A DNA stretch of 64,000 nt from Actinomycetospora corticicola (GCF_013409505.1 NZ_JACCBN010000001.1:2046001-2110000), one strand, 5' to 3'; counted from the stretch's first letter, positions 42,590 to 51,218 are shown. Program-made: numbers and translations. Notes: a model not told the origin generated them from the sequence alone.

Positions 42590-44548
42590 GTGTGCGGGCT
42601 GATGGGGTGGATCACCACCGAACGGACGGGAGCACGACACGCTCAGGATCTCGAGGCGGCGCTGCCCTGCATGCGCCACCGGGGTCCGGACGAGGCGGGG
42701 ACGTGGTCCGACGAGGACGTCGCCCTGGGCTTCGCGCGGCTGTCGATCATCGACGTCGAGGGGTCGCACCAGCCGCTGGAGTTCCCCGGCGACACGGGGC
42801 AGCGCGACGCGACCGGCGACGCGGTAGGGCGCTACCGGATCGTCTTCAACGGCGAGATCTACAACTACCTGGAGCTCCGCGAGGAGCTGGCGCGCGACCA
42901 CGGCGTCACCTTCGCCACCGAGGGCGACACCGAGGCCATCGTCGCGGCCTACTCGGTGTGGGGCGCCGACGCGGTGCCACGCCTGCGCGGCATGTTCACC
43001 TTCCTCATCTGGGACACGGTCGACCGCGTGCTCTTCGGTGCGCGCGACCCGTTCGGCATCAAGCCGCTGTTCTTCGCCGCCGGCGCCGAGGGCGTGGCCT
43101 TCAGCAGCGAGAAGAAGTGCCTGCTCGAGGTGCTCGGCCCGCTCGGCGCCTCGGACGCGGCGCCCGACCCCGAGGCCCTGCAGCACTACCTGACGCTCCA
43201 GTACGTCCCGGAGCCCGCGACGCTGCACCGCGGCGTGCGGCGCCTCGAGTCCGGCTGCTGGTTCACCATCTCCCCCGGCGAGCCGATCTCGGTGCAGCGC
43301 TACTTCACCCCGCGCTTCGTCGAGCGGCCGATCCCTCGTGGCGACGCCGCGGAGGAGACCCACCGGCACGAGGAGATCACCGAGGTGCTGCGCGACTCGG
43401 TCGCGAAGCACATGCGCGCCGACGTCACCGTCGGGTCGTTCCTCTCCGGCGGCATCGACTCCACGGTGATCGCGGCGCTGGCCCGCGAGCACAACCCCGA
43501 CCTGATCACCTTCACCACCGGGTTCGAGCGGGCCGGGTACTCCGAGATCGACGTCGCCGCCGAGTCGGCGCAGGCGATCGGCGTCCGGCACGTGGTGAAG
43601 ACGGTCACCGCGCAGGAGATGATGGACGCCCTGCCGCTGATCGTCTGGTACCTCGACGACCCGGTGGCCGACCCGGCGCTCGTCCCCCTCTACTTCGTGG
43701 CCCGCGAGGCGCGCAAGCACGTCAAGGTCGTGCTCTCCGGGGAGGGCGCCGACGAGCTGTTCGGCGGCTACACCATCTACAAGGAGCCGCTCTCCCTCGC
43801 GCCGTTCGACGTGCTGCCGGGTGCCGTCCGCAAGCTCGCCGGCGCGCTGAGCGACCGACTGCCCACCGGGATGCGCGGGAAGGACCTGCTGCGCCGCGGG
43901 GCGCTGCCGCTCGAGCAGCGCTACTACGGGAACGCCCGGAACTTCTTCCCGGCCCAGCTCGCCGACGTGCTGCGCTCCTACGACGACGAGCTCTCGCACG
44001 TCGACGTCACGTCCTCGTTCTACGAGGGCTCGCGCGACTGGAGCCCGGTGGCCCGGATGCAGCACGTCGACCTGTTCACGTGGCTGCGCGGCGACATCCT
44101 GGTCAAGGCCGACAAGATGACGATGGCGAACTCGCTGGAGCTGCGGGTGCCGTTCCTCGACCCCGAGGTGTTCCGGGTCGCCTCCGCCCTGCCGACCGAC
44201 CAGAAGATCGCGCACGGCACCACGAAGTACGCCCTGCGGCGGGCCATCGAGGGCATCGTCCCCCCGCACGTGCTGCACCGCCGCAAGCTCGGCTTCCCCG
44301 TCCCCATCCGCCACTGGCTGGCCACCGACATGCTCGACTGGGCGCGCGGCATCGTCCGGGAGTCGCAGACCGACGCGATCCTCGACAAGGCGGCCGTCCT
44401 GCGGCTCCTCGACGAGCACCGCAGCGGCCCGGTCGACCACTCGCGGCGCATCTGGACCCTGCTGGTCTTCATGCTCTGGCACGGCATCTTCGTCGAGCAG
44501 CGCATCCGTCCGGAGATCCCCGCGCCCGTCTACCCGGTGTATGCGTGA
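42590..44548 (+). CDS. asnB: Asparagine synthase (glutamine-hydrolysing)
   Basis: The start GTG gives M-C-G-L-M-G-W, placing the catalytic Cys at residue 2 as class II amidotransferases require, so the start is secure. The glutaminase part has CMRHRGPDEAGTW and NGEIYNYLELR; the synthetase part has the PP-loop SFLSGGIDSTVIAALA and LSGEGADELFGGY. The 652-residue length is that of the long bacterial AsnB. Matches Rv2201 in place and orientation (divergent from ctaC). Confidence 0.96.
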   Translation: MCGLMGWITTERTGARHAQDLEAALPCMRHRGPDEAGTWSDEDVALGFARLSIIDVEGSHQPLEFPGDTGQRDATGDAVGRYRIVFNGEIYNYLELREELARDHGVTFATEGDTEAIVAAYSVWGADAVPRLRGMFTFLIWDTVDRVLFGARDPFGIKPLFFAAGAEGVAFSSEKKCLLEVLGPLGASDAAPDPEALQHYLTLQYVPEPATLHRGVRRLESGCWFTISPGEPISVQRYFTPRFVERPIPRGDAAEETHRHEEITEVLRDSVAKHMRADVTVGSFLSGGIDSTVIAALAREHNPDLITFTTGFERAGYSEIDVAAESAQAIGVRHVVKTVTAQEMMDALPLIVWYLDDPVADPALVPLYFVAREARKHVKVVLSGEGADELFGGYTIYKEPLSLAPFDVLPGAVRKLAGALSDRLPTGMRGKDLLRRGALPLEQRYYGNARNFFPAQLADVLRSYDDELSHVDVTSSFYEGSRDWSPVARMQHVDLFTWLRGDILVKADKMTMANSLELRVPFLDPEVFRVASALPTDQKIAHGTTKYALRRAIEGIVPPHVLHRRKLGFPVPIRHWLATDMLDWARGIVRESQTDAILDKAAVLRLLDEHRSGPVDHSRRIWTLLVFMLWHGIFVEQRIRPEIPAPVYPVYA

Positions 44549-44648
44549 CGTGGGCAGGGCAACGATCGGGCTGTCGGACTCCGACGGGTCACCTACGGTG
44601 ATGCGTTGATCCGGAGCGAGTAGTCACACCGAGAGGATTTCCCGGCCC

Positions 44649-45638
44649 ATGGACGTACTGGGGATCGGCAACGCGATCGTCGACGTGCTCACGCAGACCG
44701 ACGACGACACCATCACCGCCTTCGACCTGCCGAAGGGGGGCATGACGCTCGTCGACCAGGACCAGGCCGAGTCGCTCTACGCGAAGGCCGGCGAGACGAC
44801 GGAGCGTTCGGGTGGCAGCGTGGCCAACTCCATCGCCATCGCGGCCGCCCTCGGCTCCGACGCGGGCTACGTCGGCAAGGTGCACGACGACCAGCTGGGC
44901 GGCTCCTTCACGAGCTCCATCCGCAGCCACGGGGTGAGCTTCCGCACCCCGGCGCTCACCGAGGGCCCGTCGACGGCCCGCTGCCTCGTGCTGGTCACGC
45001 CCGACGGCGAGCGCACCATGGGCACCTACCTCGGCGCCTGCACCGCCCTCGGGCCGGAGGACATCGACCAGGACGAGGTCGCCGGCTCGGCGGTCACCCT
45101 GATCGAGGGCTACCTCGCCGACACCGAGCAGGCCCGCGCCACCATCGGCAAGGTCATCGACGCCTCGGCCAAGAGCGAGGCGAAGGTGGCGCTCACGCTG
45201 TCCGACGCCGGGTGCGTCGAGCGGCACCGCGAGTACTTCCGCGAGCTCACCGCGGCCAACGTCGAGATCCTGGTCGCCGACGAGGACGAGGTCGCCGCGC
45301 TGGTGGGCGACGACGGCATCGAGTCGCTGCTCGCCGACCAGGGCGGGCACTGCGAGATCGTGGCCGTCACGCACGGGGCGAAGGGCTCGACGATCTACGC
45401 CGTCGGCGGGGTCCGCCACGAGATCGAGACCCGTCCGGCGGACGAGCTCGTCGACACCACCGGCGCGGGCGACGCCTACGCGGGCGGTCTGCTCTACGGC
45501 ATCACGAAGGGCCTGGACCTCGACGTGGCCGGGCGCATCGGCTCGGTCGCGGCGTCGCACGTGGTCGCCCAGCTCGGGGCGCAGCCGCCGGAGAACCTGA
45601 AGTCCAAGGTCGCCCAGGACGTGCCGCAGGCCGGCTGA
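44649..45638 (+). CDS. PfkB-family kinase, adenosine kinase-like
   Basis: The PfkB signatures are GGSVANSIAIAAALG near residue 56 and DTTGAGDAYAGGLLYG near residue 275, the latter with the catalytic Asp. MDVLGIGNAIVDVL and TYLGACTALGPEDID fit the group annotated as adenosine kinases in alpha-proteobacteria and actinobacteria. The mycobacterial AdoK (Rv2202c) at this place lies on the other strand and has a different N-terminus as I recall it, so this may be a non-orthologous replacement. Substrate (adenosine or a sugar) is uncertain. Two strong hairpins separate it from erpA. Confidence 0.82.
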   Translation: MDVLGIGNAIVDVLTQTDDDTITAFDLPKGGMTLVDQDQAESLYAKAGETTERSGGSVANSIAIAAALGSDAGYVGKVHDDQLGGSFTSSIRSHGVSFRTPALTEGPSTARCLVLVTPDGERTMGTYLGACTALGPEDIDQDEVAGSAVTLIEGYLADTEQARATIGKVIDASAKSEAKVALTLSDAGCVERHREYFRELTAANVEILVADEDEVAALVGDDGIESLLADQGGHCEIVAVTHGAKGSTIYAVGGVRHEIETRPADELVDTTGAGDAYAGGLLYGITKGLDLDVAGRIGSVAASHVVAQLGAQPPENLKSKVAQDVPQAG

Positions 45639-45655
45639 GACGCCCCCCCGAACGA

Positions 45656-45705
45656 CACGAACGGGCCGTTCATCACGGAAGACCGTGACGAACGGCCCGC
45701 TCGTG
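45656..45705. terminator. Hairpin after the PfkB kinase gene (23-bp stem)
   Basis: Two 23-base arms (45656-45678 and 45683-45705) pair with two mismatches around AAGA, 18 bases after the kinase stop. It is a likely terminator for the plus strand. Confidence 0.78.
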
Positions 45706-45723
45706 CATCAGGACCCCGGACAT

Positions 45724-45765
45724 GACGAGAGCCCCGGCCCCGCAGCAGCGGGACCGGGGCTCGTC
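45724..45765. terminator. Second hairpin, between the kinase and erpA genes
   Basis: GACGAGAGCCCCGGCCCCGC (45724-45743) pairs with 45748-45765 with two unpaired bases and an AGCA loop. It lies 8 bases past the erpA stop and probably ends the minus-strand transcript. Confidence 0.8.
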
Positions 45766-45773
45766 GTCGGGAC

Positions 45774-46130
45774 TCAGTTGAAGCTGTCGCCGCAGGCGCA
45801 CGACCCGGTGGCGTTCGGGTTGTCGATCGTGAAGCCCTGCTTGTCGATCGTGTCGACGAAGTCGATCGTCGCGCCCTGGACGTACGGGGCGCTCATCCGG
45901 TCGACGGCCACCTTGAGGCCGCCGAAGTCGCGGAAGAGGTCCCCGTCGAGCGAGCGGTCGTCGAAGAAGAGCTGGTAGCGCAGGCCGGCGCAGCCCCCGG
46001 GCTGCACGGCGATGCGCAGGTGCATGTCGTCACGGCCCTCCTGGTCCAGCAGGGCCTTCGCCTTGCTCGAGGCCGCGTCGCTGAGCTCGACGCCGTGCTC
46101 CTCGGTCTTGGTGGGGTTCTCGACGGTCAT
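45774..46130 (-). CDS. erpA: Iron-sulfur cluster insertion protein ErpA (HesB/IscA)
   Basis: A-type carrier that delivers Fe-S clusters to apoproteins. The three ligand cysteines are in VQPGGCAGLRYQLFF and the C-terminal NATGSCACGDSFN (CxC, with the end of the protein close behind). Length is 118 residues; the ATG at 46130 follows AGGGAGAACC. The mycobacterial counterpart is Rv2204c. In this window plausible clients include LipA and QcrA. Confidence 0.94.
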   Translation of the reverse strand: MTVENPTKTEEHGVELSDAASSKAKALLDQEGRDDMHLRIAVQPGGCAGLRYQLFFDDRSLDGDLFRDFGGLKVAVDRMSAPYVQGATIDFVDTIDKQGFTIDNPNATGSCACGDSFN

Positions 46131-46298
46131 GGTTCTCCCTGAGCTCCCGATGCGTTTCGCGCCGTCCAACCTCGCCGGGCGGCGGGATGTTCCCGCCCGG
46201 TGCGGCCCCGTCGTCTCCGAGGGGTCCTCCGGACGACGGCGGGACGCGGCTCGCCTGCGATCTCCATGGTGTCACATCGCGCGCCGCACATCACGGCG

Positions 46299-46472
46299 TC
46301 AGGAGGTCCCCGTGGCGGGCGGCACGGCGAGGTGCCGCCAGCGGGGCCCGCGCAGGACCGCGAACGCCGCGACGACGAGCATCCAGACCACCTGGAGCCC
46401 CGTCCCGAGCACGAGGGCGGGCACCCCGGTCACCACCACCAGCAGGACGAGCGTGTCCACGTGGTCGTCCAT
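46299..46472 (-). CDS. Small membrane protein (57 residues)
   Basis: The frame MDDHVDTLVLLVVVTGVP has a GAGGGGGA ribosome site and starts 10 bp after the glycerate kinase stop. It has one or two membrane segments (LVLLVVVTGVPALVLGTGLQVVWMLVVAAFAVL) and a short basic C-terminus. I know no family. It is supported by its ribosome site, spacing and hydrophobic character. The 168 bp after it up to erpA hold no gene that I can see. Confidence 0.55.
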   Translation of the reverse strand: MDDHVDTLVLLVVVTGVPALVLGTGLQVVWMLVVAAFAVLRGPRWRHLAVPPATGTS

Positions 46473-46482
46473 GACGTCCCCC

Positions 46483-47025
46483 TCAGTCCGGGGAGTCGTC
46501 CTCCCCGGGTCGCGGACCCGGCACGAGGGGCTCGGCACGCGGGGGCGGCAGCACCTCCGGGCGCAGGTCCGCCCGGCCGCGGCGGCCGCCCCAGTGGACC
46601 GCGATCCCCTCGGCCAACGCCGAGAGGGTGCCCGACGGATCAGCCATCGACGCCTCCACCGACCCGGCATTCGCACCAGCCGCGTAGGCCCCGTGGATGC
46701 CGGCCTCGAACGCGACGCGGGCGCCGACGTGGACCTGCCCCGCCAGGACCACGCACGGGACCGAGCGGGCCATCGCGGCCGCGGCCAGGGCGGCGACCGC
46801 GGTGTCCCGCAGCGACCGGAACTCCAGGCTGCCCTCGCCGGTGACGACGAGGTCGGGCAGCTCGTCGTCGGGGGTCAGTTCCAGGGACCGGGCCGCCTCG
46901 CCGACCGGGGACCGCCGGATCTCGTCGGCGGTGGCCCCCCGGGTCCAGCCGTCCGCGATCGCCGTCGCGGCCTCGTCACCGGTCAGGGTGCCGCGGAACG
47001 CGTCCGGCGCGATGAGCACGCGCAT
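46483..47025 (-). CDS. Shortened glycerate kinase-like protein
   Basis: Glycerate kinases (GarK/GlxK) have about 360-380 residues. Here 180 are left: the N-terminus MRVLIAPDAFRGTLTGDEAATAIADGW is family-typical, then the protein jumps after RRSPV to the C-terminal part (LPDLVVTGEGSLEFRSL, VPCVVLAGQV). The usual VADGGEGT motif and the whole middle are missing, in frame. The ends join without a stop, so the protein may still be made, but enzyme activity is unlikely. TACGGT lies seven bases before the ATG. The mycobacterial counterpart Rv2205c is full length as I recall. Confidence 0.75.
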   Translation of the reverse strand: MRVLIAPDAFRGTLTGDEAATAIADGWTRGATADEIRRSPVGEAARSLELTPDDELPDLVVTGEGSLEFRSLRDTAVAALAAAAMARSVPCVVLAGQVHVGARVAFEAGIHGAYAAGANAGSVEASMADPSGTLSALAEGIAVHWGGRRGRADLRPEVLPPPRAEPLVPGPRPGEDDSPD

Positions 47026-47032
47026 GTCCCGC

Positions 47033-47038
47033 ACCGTA
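47033..47038 (-). promoter_or_regulatory. -10 element of the glycerate kinase-like gene (leaderless)
   Basis: TACGGT on the minus strand precedes the ATG at 47025 by seven bases, showing that the shortened gene still has a promoter. Confidence 0.45.
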
Positions 47039-47102
47039 GGGCCCCGGCGCACGGGTCGCGAGAACCCCGCTGCGAGGTGTCCGGATGCTGCGCCGGGTGC
47101 CC

Positions 47103-47108
47103 TATCCT
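47103..47108 (+). promoter_or_regulatory. -10 element of the DUF3043-cobUTS operon (leaderless)
   Basis: TATCCT precedes the GTG at 47115 by six bases. No cobalamin riboswitch fits in this gap, so the cob genes are not under that control here. Confidence 0.5.
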
Positions 47109-47114
47109 GGCGGG

Positions 47115-47765
47115 GTGAACTTCCTGCGCCGTGGCTCCTCCACCCCCGAGAGCTCCGTCTCCGACGAGCCCGCCGAGGCCGAGGACGTCGTGGCCGTGGG
47201 CGCCGCCCGCCGCAACCAGACGGCCGGCAAGGGACGCCCGACGCGCTCGCGGCGCGACGCCGAGGGCCGCAGCCGCGGACCGGTGGCGCCCGCCCCGAAG
47301 ACGCAGCGCGAGGCCATGAAGCGCGCGAAGTCCCTGCGCGGGGACAAGACGGAGCGCCGCCAGGCCTCGGCCGAGCGCCGCAAGCGGATGATGGCGGGCG
47401 ACGACCGGGTGCTCCCGGTGCGCGACCGCGGACCGGTCCGCGCTTATGTCCGTGACCTCGTGGACTCCCGCCGCCACCTCATGGGCCTGTTCATGCCCCT
47501 GGCGGTCCTGATCTTCGTCACCGTGGTGATCCCGATCCCCGGCATCCAGAACATCGGCAGCCTGCTGTGCCTGTGCATGCTGGCCGCGATGGTGGTCGAG
47601 GGCACGCTGCTCGGTCGCCAGATCACCGCCCGCGTCCGGGCCAAGTACCCGGACGAGGAGATCAGGGGCTTCTCCATGGGCTGGTACGGGTTCACCCGCG
47701 CCACCCAGATCCGCAAGCTCCGCATGCCGGCGCCGCGGGTCTCCCCCGGCACGGCGATCGACTGA
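47115..47765 (+). CDS. DUF3043 membrane protein
   Basis: The 216-residue protein has a basic first half with the family pattern GKGRPTRSRRDAEGR, MKRAKSLRGDKTERRQASAERRKRMMAGDDRVLPVRDRGPVRAYVRDLVDSRR, then two membrane segments (about 124-141 and 148-170) and a C-terminal RVRAKYPDEEIRGFSMGWYGFTRATQIRKLR. It is conserved across actinobacteria (Rv2206); function unknown. Its stop overlaps the cobU start. Confidence 0.88.
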   Translation: MNFLRRGSSTPESSVSDEPAEAEDVVAVGAARRNQTAGKGRPTRSRRDAEGRSRGPVAPAPKTQREAMKRAKSLRGDKTERRQASAERRKRMMAGDDRVLPVRDRGPVRAYVRDLVDSRRHLMGLFMPLAVLIFVTVVIPIPGIQNIGSLLCLCMLAAMVVEGTLLGRQITARVRAKYPDEEIRGFSMGWYGFTRATQIRKLRMPAPRVSPGTAID

Positions 47766-48304
47766 GCACCACCCTCGTCCTCGGCGGTACGCGGTCCGGC
47801 AAGTCGGCCCACGCCGAGGGGCTGCTCCCCGCCGACCACGCCGTCTACGTCGCCACCGCGCGGCCGGTCGACCCGGACGCCGACCCCGAGTGGGCCGACC
47901 GCATCGACGTCCACCGCCGCCGACGGCCCGTCGGCTGGGAGACCGTCGAGGACGTCGACGGCCGGGGGACGGCGGAGACGGTCCGGTCCCGCCCGGAGCC
48001 GGTGATCGTCGACGACCTCGCCACGTGGGTGACCGGCCTGCTCGACGACGCCGGATGGGTGCGCGACGCCGCGTCGGTCGCGGACGCGCGCACGGACCTG
48101 GTCACGGCGGTCCGCGCCCGGACCGGCCCGCTCGTGCTCGTGTCCGCGGAGGTGGGGCTCGGCGTGGTGCCCTCGACGTCGGCCGGCCGCCGGTTCCGGG
48201 ACGAGCTCGGGCTGCTCAACGCCGACCTCGCCGCGGTGTGCGACGAGGTGGTGCTGCTCGTGGCGGGTCTGCCGGTGCCGCTTAAGGTGGCCTCCGCCCC
48301 GTGA
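47762..48304 (+). CDS. cobU: Adenosylcobinamide kinase / guanylyltransferase
   Basis: CobU phosphorylates adenosylcobinamide and attaches GMP, in assembly of the cobalamin lower loop. The P-loop TLVLGGTRSGKSAHAE opens the protein; VIVDDLATWVTGLL, VLVSAEVGLGVVPSTSAGRRFRDELGLLNADLA and VVLLVAGLPVPLK are family motifs. The 180-residue length is normal. No ATG, GTG or TTG is available at the right place; CTG at 47762 overlaps the DUF3043 stop as CTGA, the same layout as the ATGA/GTGA overlaps elsewhere, so CTG is the likely start. Confidence 0.88.
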   Translation: MSTTLVLGGTRSGKSAHAEGLLPADHAVYVATARPVDPDADPEWADRIDVHRRRRPVGWETVEDVDGRGTAETVRSRPEPVIVDDLATWVTGLLDDAGWVRDAASVADARTDLVTAVRARTGPLVLVSAEVGLGVVPSTSAGRRFRDELGLLNADLAAVCDEVVLLVAGLPVPLKVASAP

Positions 48305-48334
48305 GTTCCCGCCAGCGACCGAAGGGAGCACCCC

Positions 48335-49288
48335 GTGCCGTCGGTGGCACCACCTGACGACGCCGCCCGCGCCGACCTCCGCCGCCACCTCGACGGTCTC
48401 CCGCTGCCGACGCACGCGCTGGGGCGCCTCGAGGAGGTCGCCGGCTGGCTCGCGGCCTGCCAGGCCCGCTCCCCCGCGCGCCCCCCGGCCGCGCCGCGGG
48501 TGGTCCTCTTCGCCGCCGAGCACGGCATCGCCGCCGCCGGGGTGTCCGCCTTCCCGGCGACCGAGACGAAGGCGCGGCTCGACGCGGTGCGCAGTGGGAC
48601 CGCCCCCACCAACTCCCTCGCCACCGTCGCGGGCGCCGACGTCCGCGTCGTCGAGGTCGGTGACGGCCCCAGCGGGCGCATCGACCGCGAGGACGCCCTG
48701 ACCGAGGCCGGGCTGCAGGACGCCCTCGCCGCCGGGGTGCACGCCGCCGACGAGGCCGTCGACGAGGGCGCCGACCTGCTCGTCCCCGGCGAGCTCGCGG
48801 TCGGGGTCTCCACCCCGGTCGCCGTGCTCGCCGCCGCGCTGTGCGCCCGGGAGCCCGTCGCGGTGGTGGGGCGCGGCTCGGGGATCGACGACATCGCCTG
48901 GATGCGCAAGGCCGCAACCGTCCGCGACGCCCTGCGCCGGTCGAAGGCGGTCGGGCGGGACCCGGAGGGCCTGCTCCGCGTGGTCGGCGGCGCCGACCTC
49001 GCCGCCCTCGTCGGCTTCCTCACCCAGGCCGCCCGCCGACGCACCCCCGTGCTGCTCGACGGGGCCGCCGTCTGCGTGGCCGCGCTCCTCGCCGACGCCC
49101 GCAGCCCCGGAGCCCGCGCCTGGTGGCTCGCCGCGACCCGCGACACCGAACCGGCGCAGGCCCTCGCGCTCGAGGTGCTCGGCCTCGACCCGCTGCTGCT
49201 GCTCGACCTGCGGGCCGGGGCCGCGACCGGCGCCCTCGCGGCGGTCCCGCTGGTGACGATGGCTGCGCGGGTGGCCGCGGGCTCGTGA
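48335..49288 (+). CDS. cobT: Nicotinate-nucleotide-dimethylbenzimidazole phosphoribosyltransferase family protein
   Basis: CobT activates dimethylbenzimidazole for cobalamin. Family motifs: LPLPTHALGRLEEVAGWLAA, VLFAAEHGIAAAGVSAFP (usual ADHG region), PTNSLATVAGADVRVVEVG, LLVPGELAVGVSTPVAVLAAAL and LLDGAAVCVAALLA. At 317 residues it is a little shorter than the about 350 of enterobacterial CobT. The C-terminal motif, normally LGEGxGA with the catalytic Glu, reads LRAGAATGA here, so the Glu seems to be lost. The GTG follows a GAAGGGAG site. The cobS gene overlaps its stop (GTGA). Confidence 0.88.
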   Translation: MPSVAPPDDAARADLRRHLDGLPLPTHALGRLEEVAGWLAACQARSPARPPAAPRVVLFAAEHGIAAAGVSAFPATETKARLDAVRSGTAPTNSLATVAGADVRVVEVGDGPSGRIDREDALTEAGLQDALAAGVHAADEAVDEGADLLVPGELAVGVSTPVAVLAAALCAREPVAVVGRGSGIDDIAWMRKAATVRDALRRSKAVGRDPEGLLRVVGGADLAALVGFLTQAARRRTPVLLDGAAVCVAALLADARSPGARAWWLAATRDTEPAQALALEVLGLDPLLLLDLRAGAATGALAAVPLVTMAARVAAGS

Positions 49289-50073
49289 CGGGCGTTCCCG
49301 ACGCCGGGGCGGGTCGTCTCGGTGCGGTCCGGCTCGCGCTGTCGCTGTTCAGCGTGGTGCCGGTGCGGGCGGACGTGGTCGACCGGCGCACCGCGGGCCG
49401 GGCCCTGACGCTCGCCCCGGTGGTCGGCCTGGTCCTCGGTGCCGTGGTCGGCGGGGTGGTGCTCGGGCTGCTCGCGCTCGGCGCCCCGGACCTGCTCGCG
49501 GGCGTCGTCGGGGTGGCCGCGGGAGCGCTGCTGACCCGTGGCCTGCACCTCGACGGGCTCGCCGACCTCGCCGACGGCCTCGGGTCCTACGGCGACGCCG
49601 CCCGGATGCTCGCCGTGATGAAGGACCCGTCGACCGGGGCGTTCGGGGTGGTCACGCTCGTCGTCGTGCTCGGCGCACAGGCAGCGGCCCTCCCCGTGGT
49701 GGCCGGCCAGGGGGCCGTCGGGGTCATCGGGGTCGCCGTGGCCTGGGCCGCCGGCCGGGCCTCGTTCACCTGGTGCGCCCGACGACGGGTGCCCGCGGCC
49801 TCCGAGGGCGGCCTCGGGGCGCTGGTGGCGGGCACCCAGCACCCCGCGGTCCCGGCCGGGTGGCTCGGCGTCCTCGCCCTGGCCGCGACGCTCGCCGTGC
49901 CCGGCCGCTGGTGGCAGGGGCCGGCGGCCCTCGCCGTGGCCGCGGTGGTCGTCGTGCTCCTGGCCCGCCACGCCGTCCGGCGGCTCGGGGGCGTGAACGG
50001 CGACGTGTTCGGGGCGGTGTGTGAGGTCGCGGTGACCGTGGCCCTCGCCGGTCTGGCCCTCGGCGGCGCGTGA
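49285..50073 (+). CDS. cobS: Adenosylcobinamide-GDP ribazoletransferase
   Basis: CobS joins AdoCbi-GDP with alpha-ribazole in the membrane. RGLHLDGLADLADGLGSYGD and MLAVMKDPSTGAFGVVTLVVVL are the catalytic signature. Several membrane helices are visible over 262 residues, including one at the C-terminus (TVALAGLALGGA). The GTG overlaps the cobT stop. With cobU and cobT it completes the nucleotide-loop branch; no corrin-ring genes are nearby. Confidence 0.94.
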   Translation: MTGVPDAGAGRLGAVRLALSLFSVVPVRADVVDRRTAGRALTLAPVVGLVLGAVVGGVVLGLLALGAPDLLAGVVGVAAGALLTRGLHLDGLADLADGLGSYGDAARMLAVMKDPSTGAFGVVTLVVVLGAQAAALPVVAGQGAVGVIGVAVAWAAGRASFTWCARRRVPAASEGGLGALVAGTQHPAVPAGWLGVLALAATLAVPGRWWQGPAALAVAAVVVVLLARHAVRRLGGVNGDVFGAVCEVAVTVALAGLALGGA

Positions 50074-50102
50074 CGGCGGGTCCGGGAGCCCGGACCCGCC
50101 GT
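50073..50102. terminator. Bidirectional terminator between cobS and ilvE
   Basis: ACGGCGGGTCCGGG (50073-50086) pairs perfectly with 50089-50102, a 14-bp stem with AG loop. It overlaps the last base of cobS and lies 12 bases past the ilvE stop. Confidence 0.85.
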
Positions 50103-50114
50103 GCGACGCGGTGA

Positions 50115-51218
50115 TCAGCCGAGCTTCGACATCCAGCCGTGGGGGTCGGGTGCCGCGCCGCGCTGGATGTCGGTGAGCCGCTCCCGCAGGCGGGCGGTGA
50201 CCGGGCCGGGCGACCCGTCACCGATCTCGAAGGACCCGCCGTCGTACTTGACCGACCCGACCGGCGTGATCACCGCCGCCGTGCCGCAGGCGAACACCTC
50301 GGTGAGGCCACCCGAGGCGACCTCCTTCTCCCACTCGTCGGTGGAGATGCGGCGCTCGGTGACGGTCGCCCCGTCCTCGCGTGCGAGCTCGAGCAGCGAG
50401 CGGCGCGTGATGCCCGGTAGCAGCGACCCGGACAGCTCCGGCGTCACGACCTCGTGGTGGCCCTCCGCGTCGGTGAAGACGAAGAAGAGGTTCATCCCGC
50501 CCATCTCCTCGACCCACCGGTGCTCCAGCGCGTCGAGCCACACCACCTGGTCGCACCCCTGCGCCGCGGCCTGTGCCTGCGCGGCGAGCGAGGCGGCGTA
50601 GTTGCCGCCGCACTTGGCCTCGCCCGTGCCGCCGGGGACGGCGCGCACGTAGTCGGTGGACAGCCACACGCTGACCGGCGCGAGCCCCCGCGGGAAGTAG
50701 GCCCCGGCCGGCGACGCGATGAGCAGGTAGAGGTACTCCTCGCTGGGCCGGACCCCCAGCCCGGACGACGACCCGAACATGAACGGCCGCAGGTAGAGCG
50801 ACTCCTCGCCGCCCGCCGCGGGCACCCACCGATGGTCGACGGCGAGCAGCTGCTCGATCGACTCGAGGAACAGGTCCTGCGGCAGCGGGGGCATCGCGAG
50901 CCGCTCGGCCGAGCGGGCCATGCGCTCCGCGTTGGCCCACGGACGGAACGAGGCGATCGACCCGTCGGGCTGCCGGTAGGCCTTCAGCCCCTCGAAGATC
51001 GTCTGGCTGTAGTGCAGCACCACCGACGCCGGGTCGATCTGCAGCGGGGCGTAGGGCTCGACCCGGGCGTCGTGCCAGCCCCGCGCCGCGTCCCAGCGGA
51101 CGGTGACCATGTGGTCGGTGAAGTACCTGCCGAACCCGGGCGCGGCGAGTACTTCCGCCACCCGCTCGTCCGTCGCCGGGGAGGGGTGCGGGAGAACCTC
51201 GAAGGCCGTGCTCGACAT
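50115..51218 (-). CDS. ilvE: Branched-chain amino acid aminotransferase
   Basis: Fold-type IV PLP enzyme for Leu, Ile and Val. [77 protein letters not shown] and the PLP-Lys segment [22 protein letters not shown] are all present. At 367 residues it matches mycobacterial IlvE (Rv2210c). The ATG at 51218 is supported by TAGAGT seven bases before it. Confidence 0.96.
   Translation of the reverse strand: MSSTAFEVLPHPSPATDERVAEVLAAPGFGRYFTDHMVTVRWDAARGWHDARVEPYAPLQIDPASVVLHYSQTIFEGLKAYRQPDGSIASFRPWANAERMARSAERLAMPPLPQDLFLESIEQLLAVDHRWVPAAGGEESLYLRPFMFGSSSGLGVRPSEEYLYLLIASPAGAYFPRGLAPVSVWLSTDYVRAVPGGTGEAKCGGNYAASLAAQAQAAAQGCDQVVWLDALEHRWVEEMGGMNLFFVFTDAEGHHEVVTPELSGSLLPGITRRSLLELAREDGATVTERRISTDEWEKEVASGGLTEVFACGTAAVITPVGSVKYDGGSFEIGDGSPGPVTARLRERLTDIQRGAAPDPHGWMSKLG

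Noticed and set aside
47026-47114. Possible cobalamin riboswitch before the cob operon
   Set aside because: The gap is under 90 bp, is shared by two divergent leaderless promoters, and has no B12-box-like sequence.
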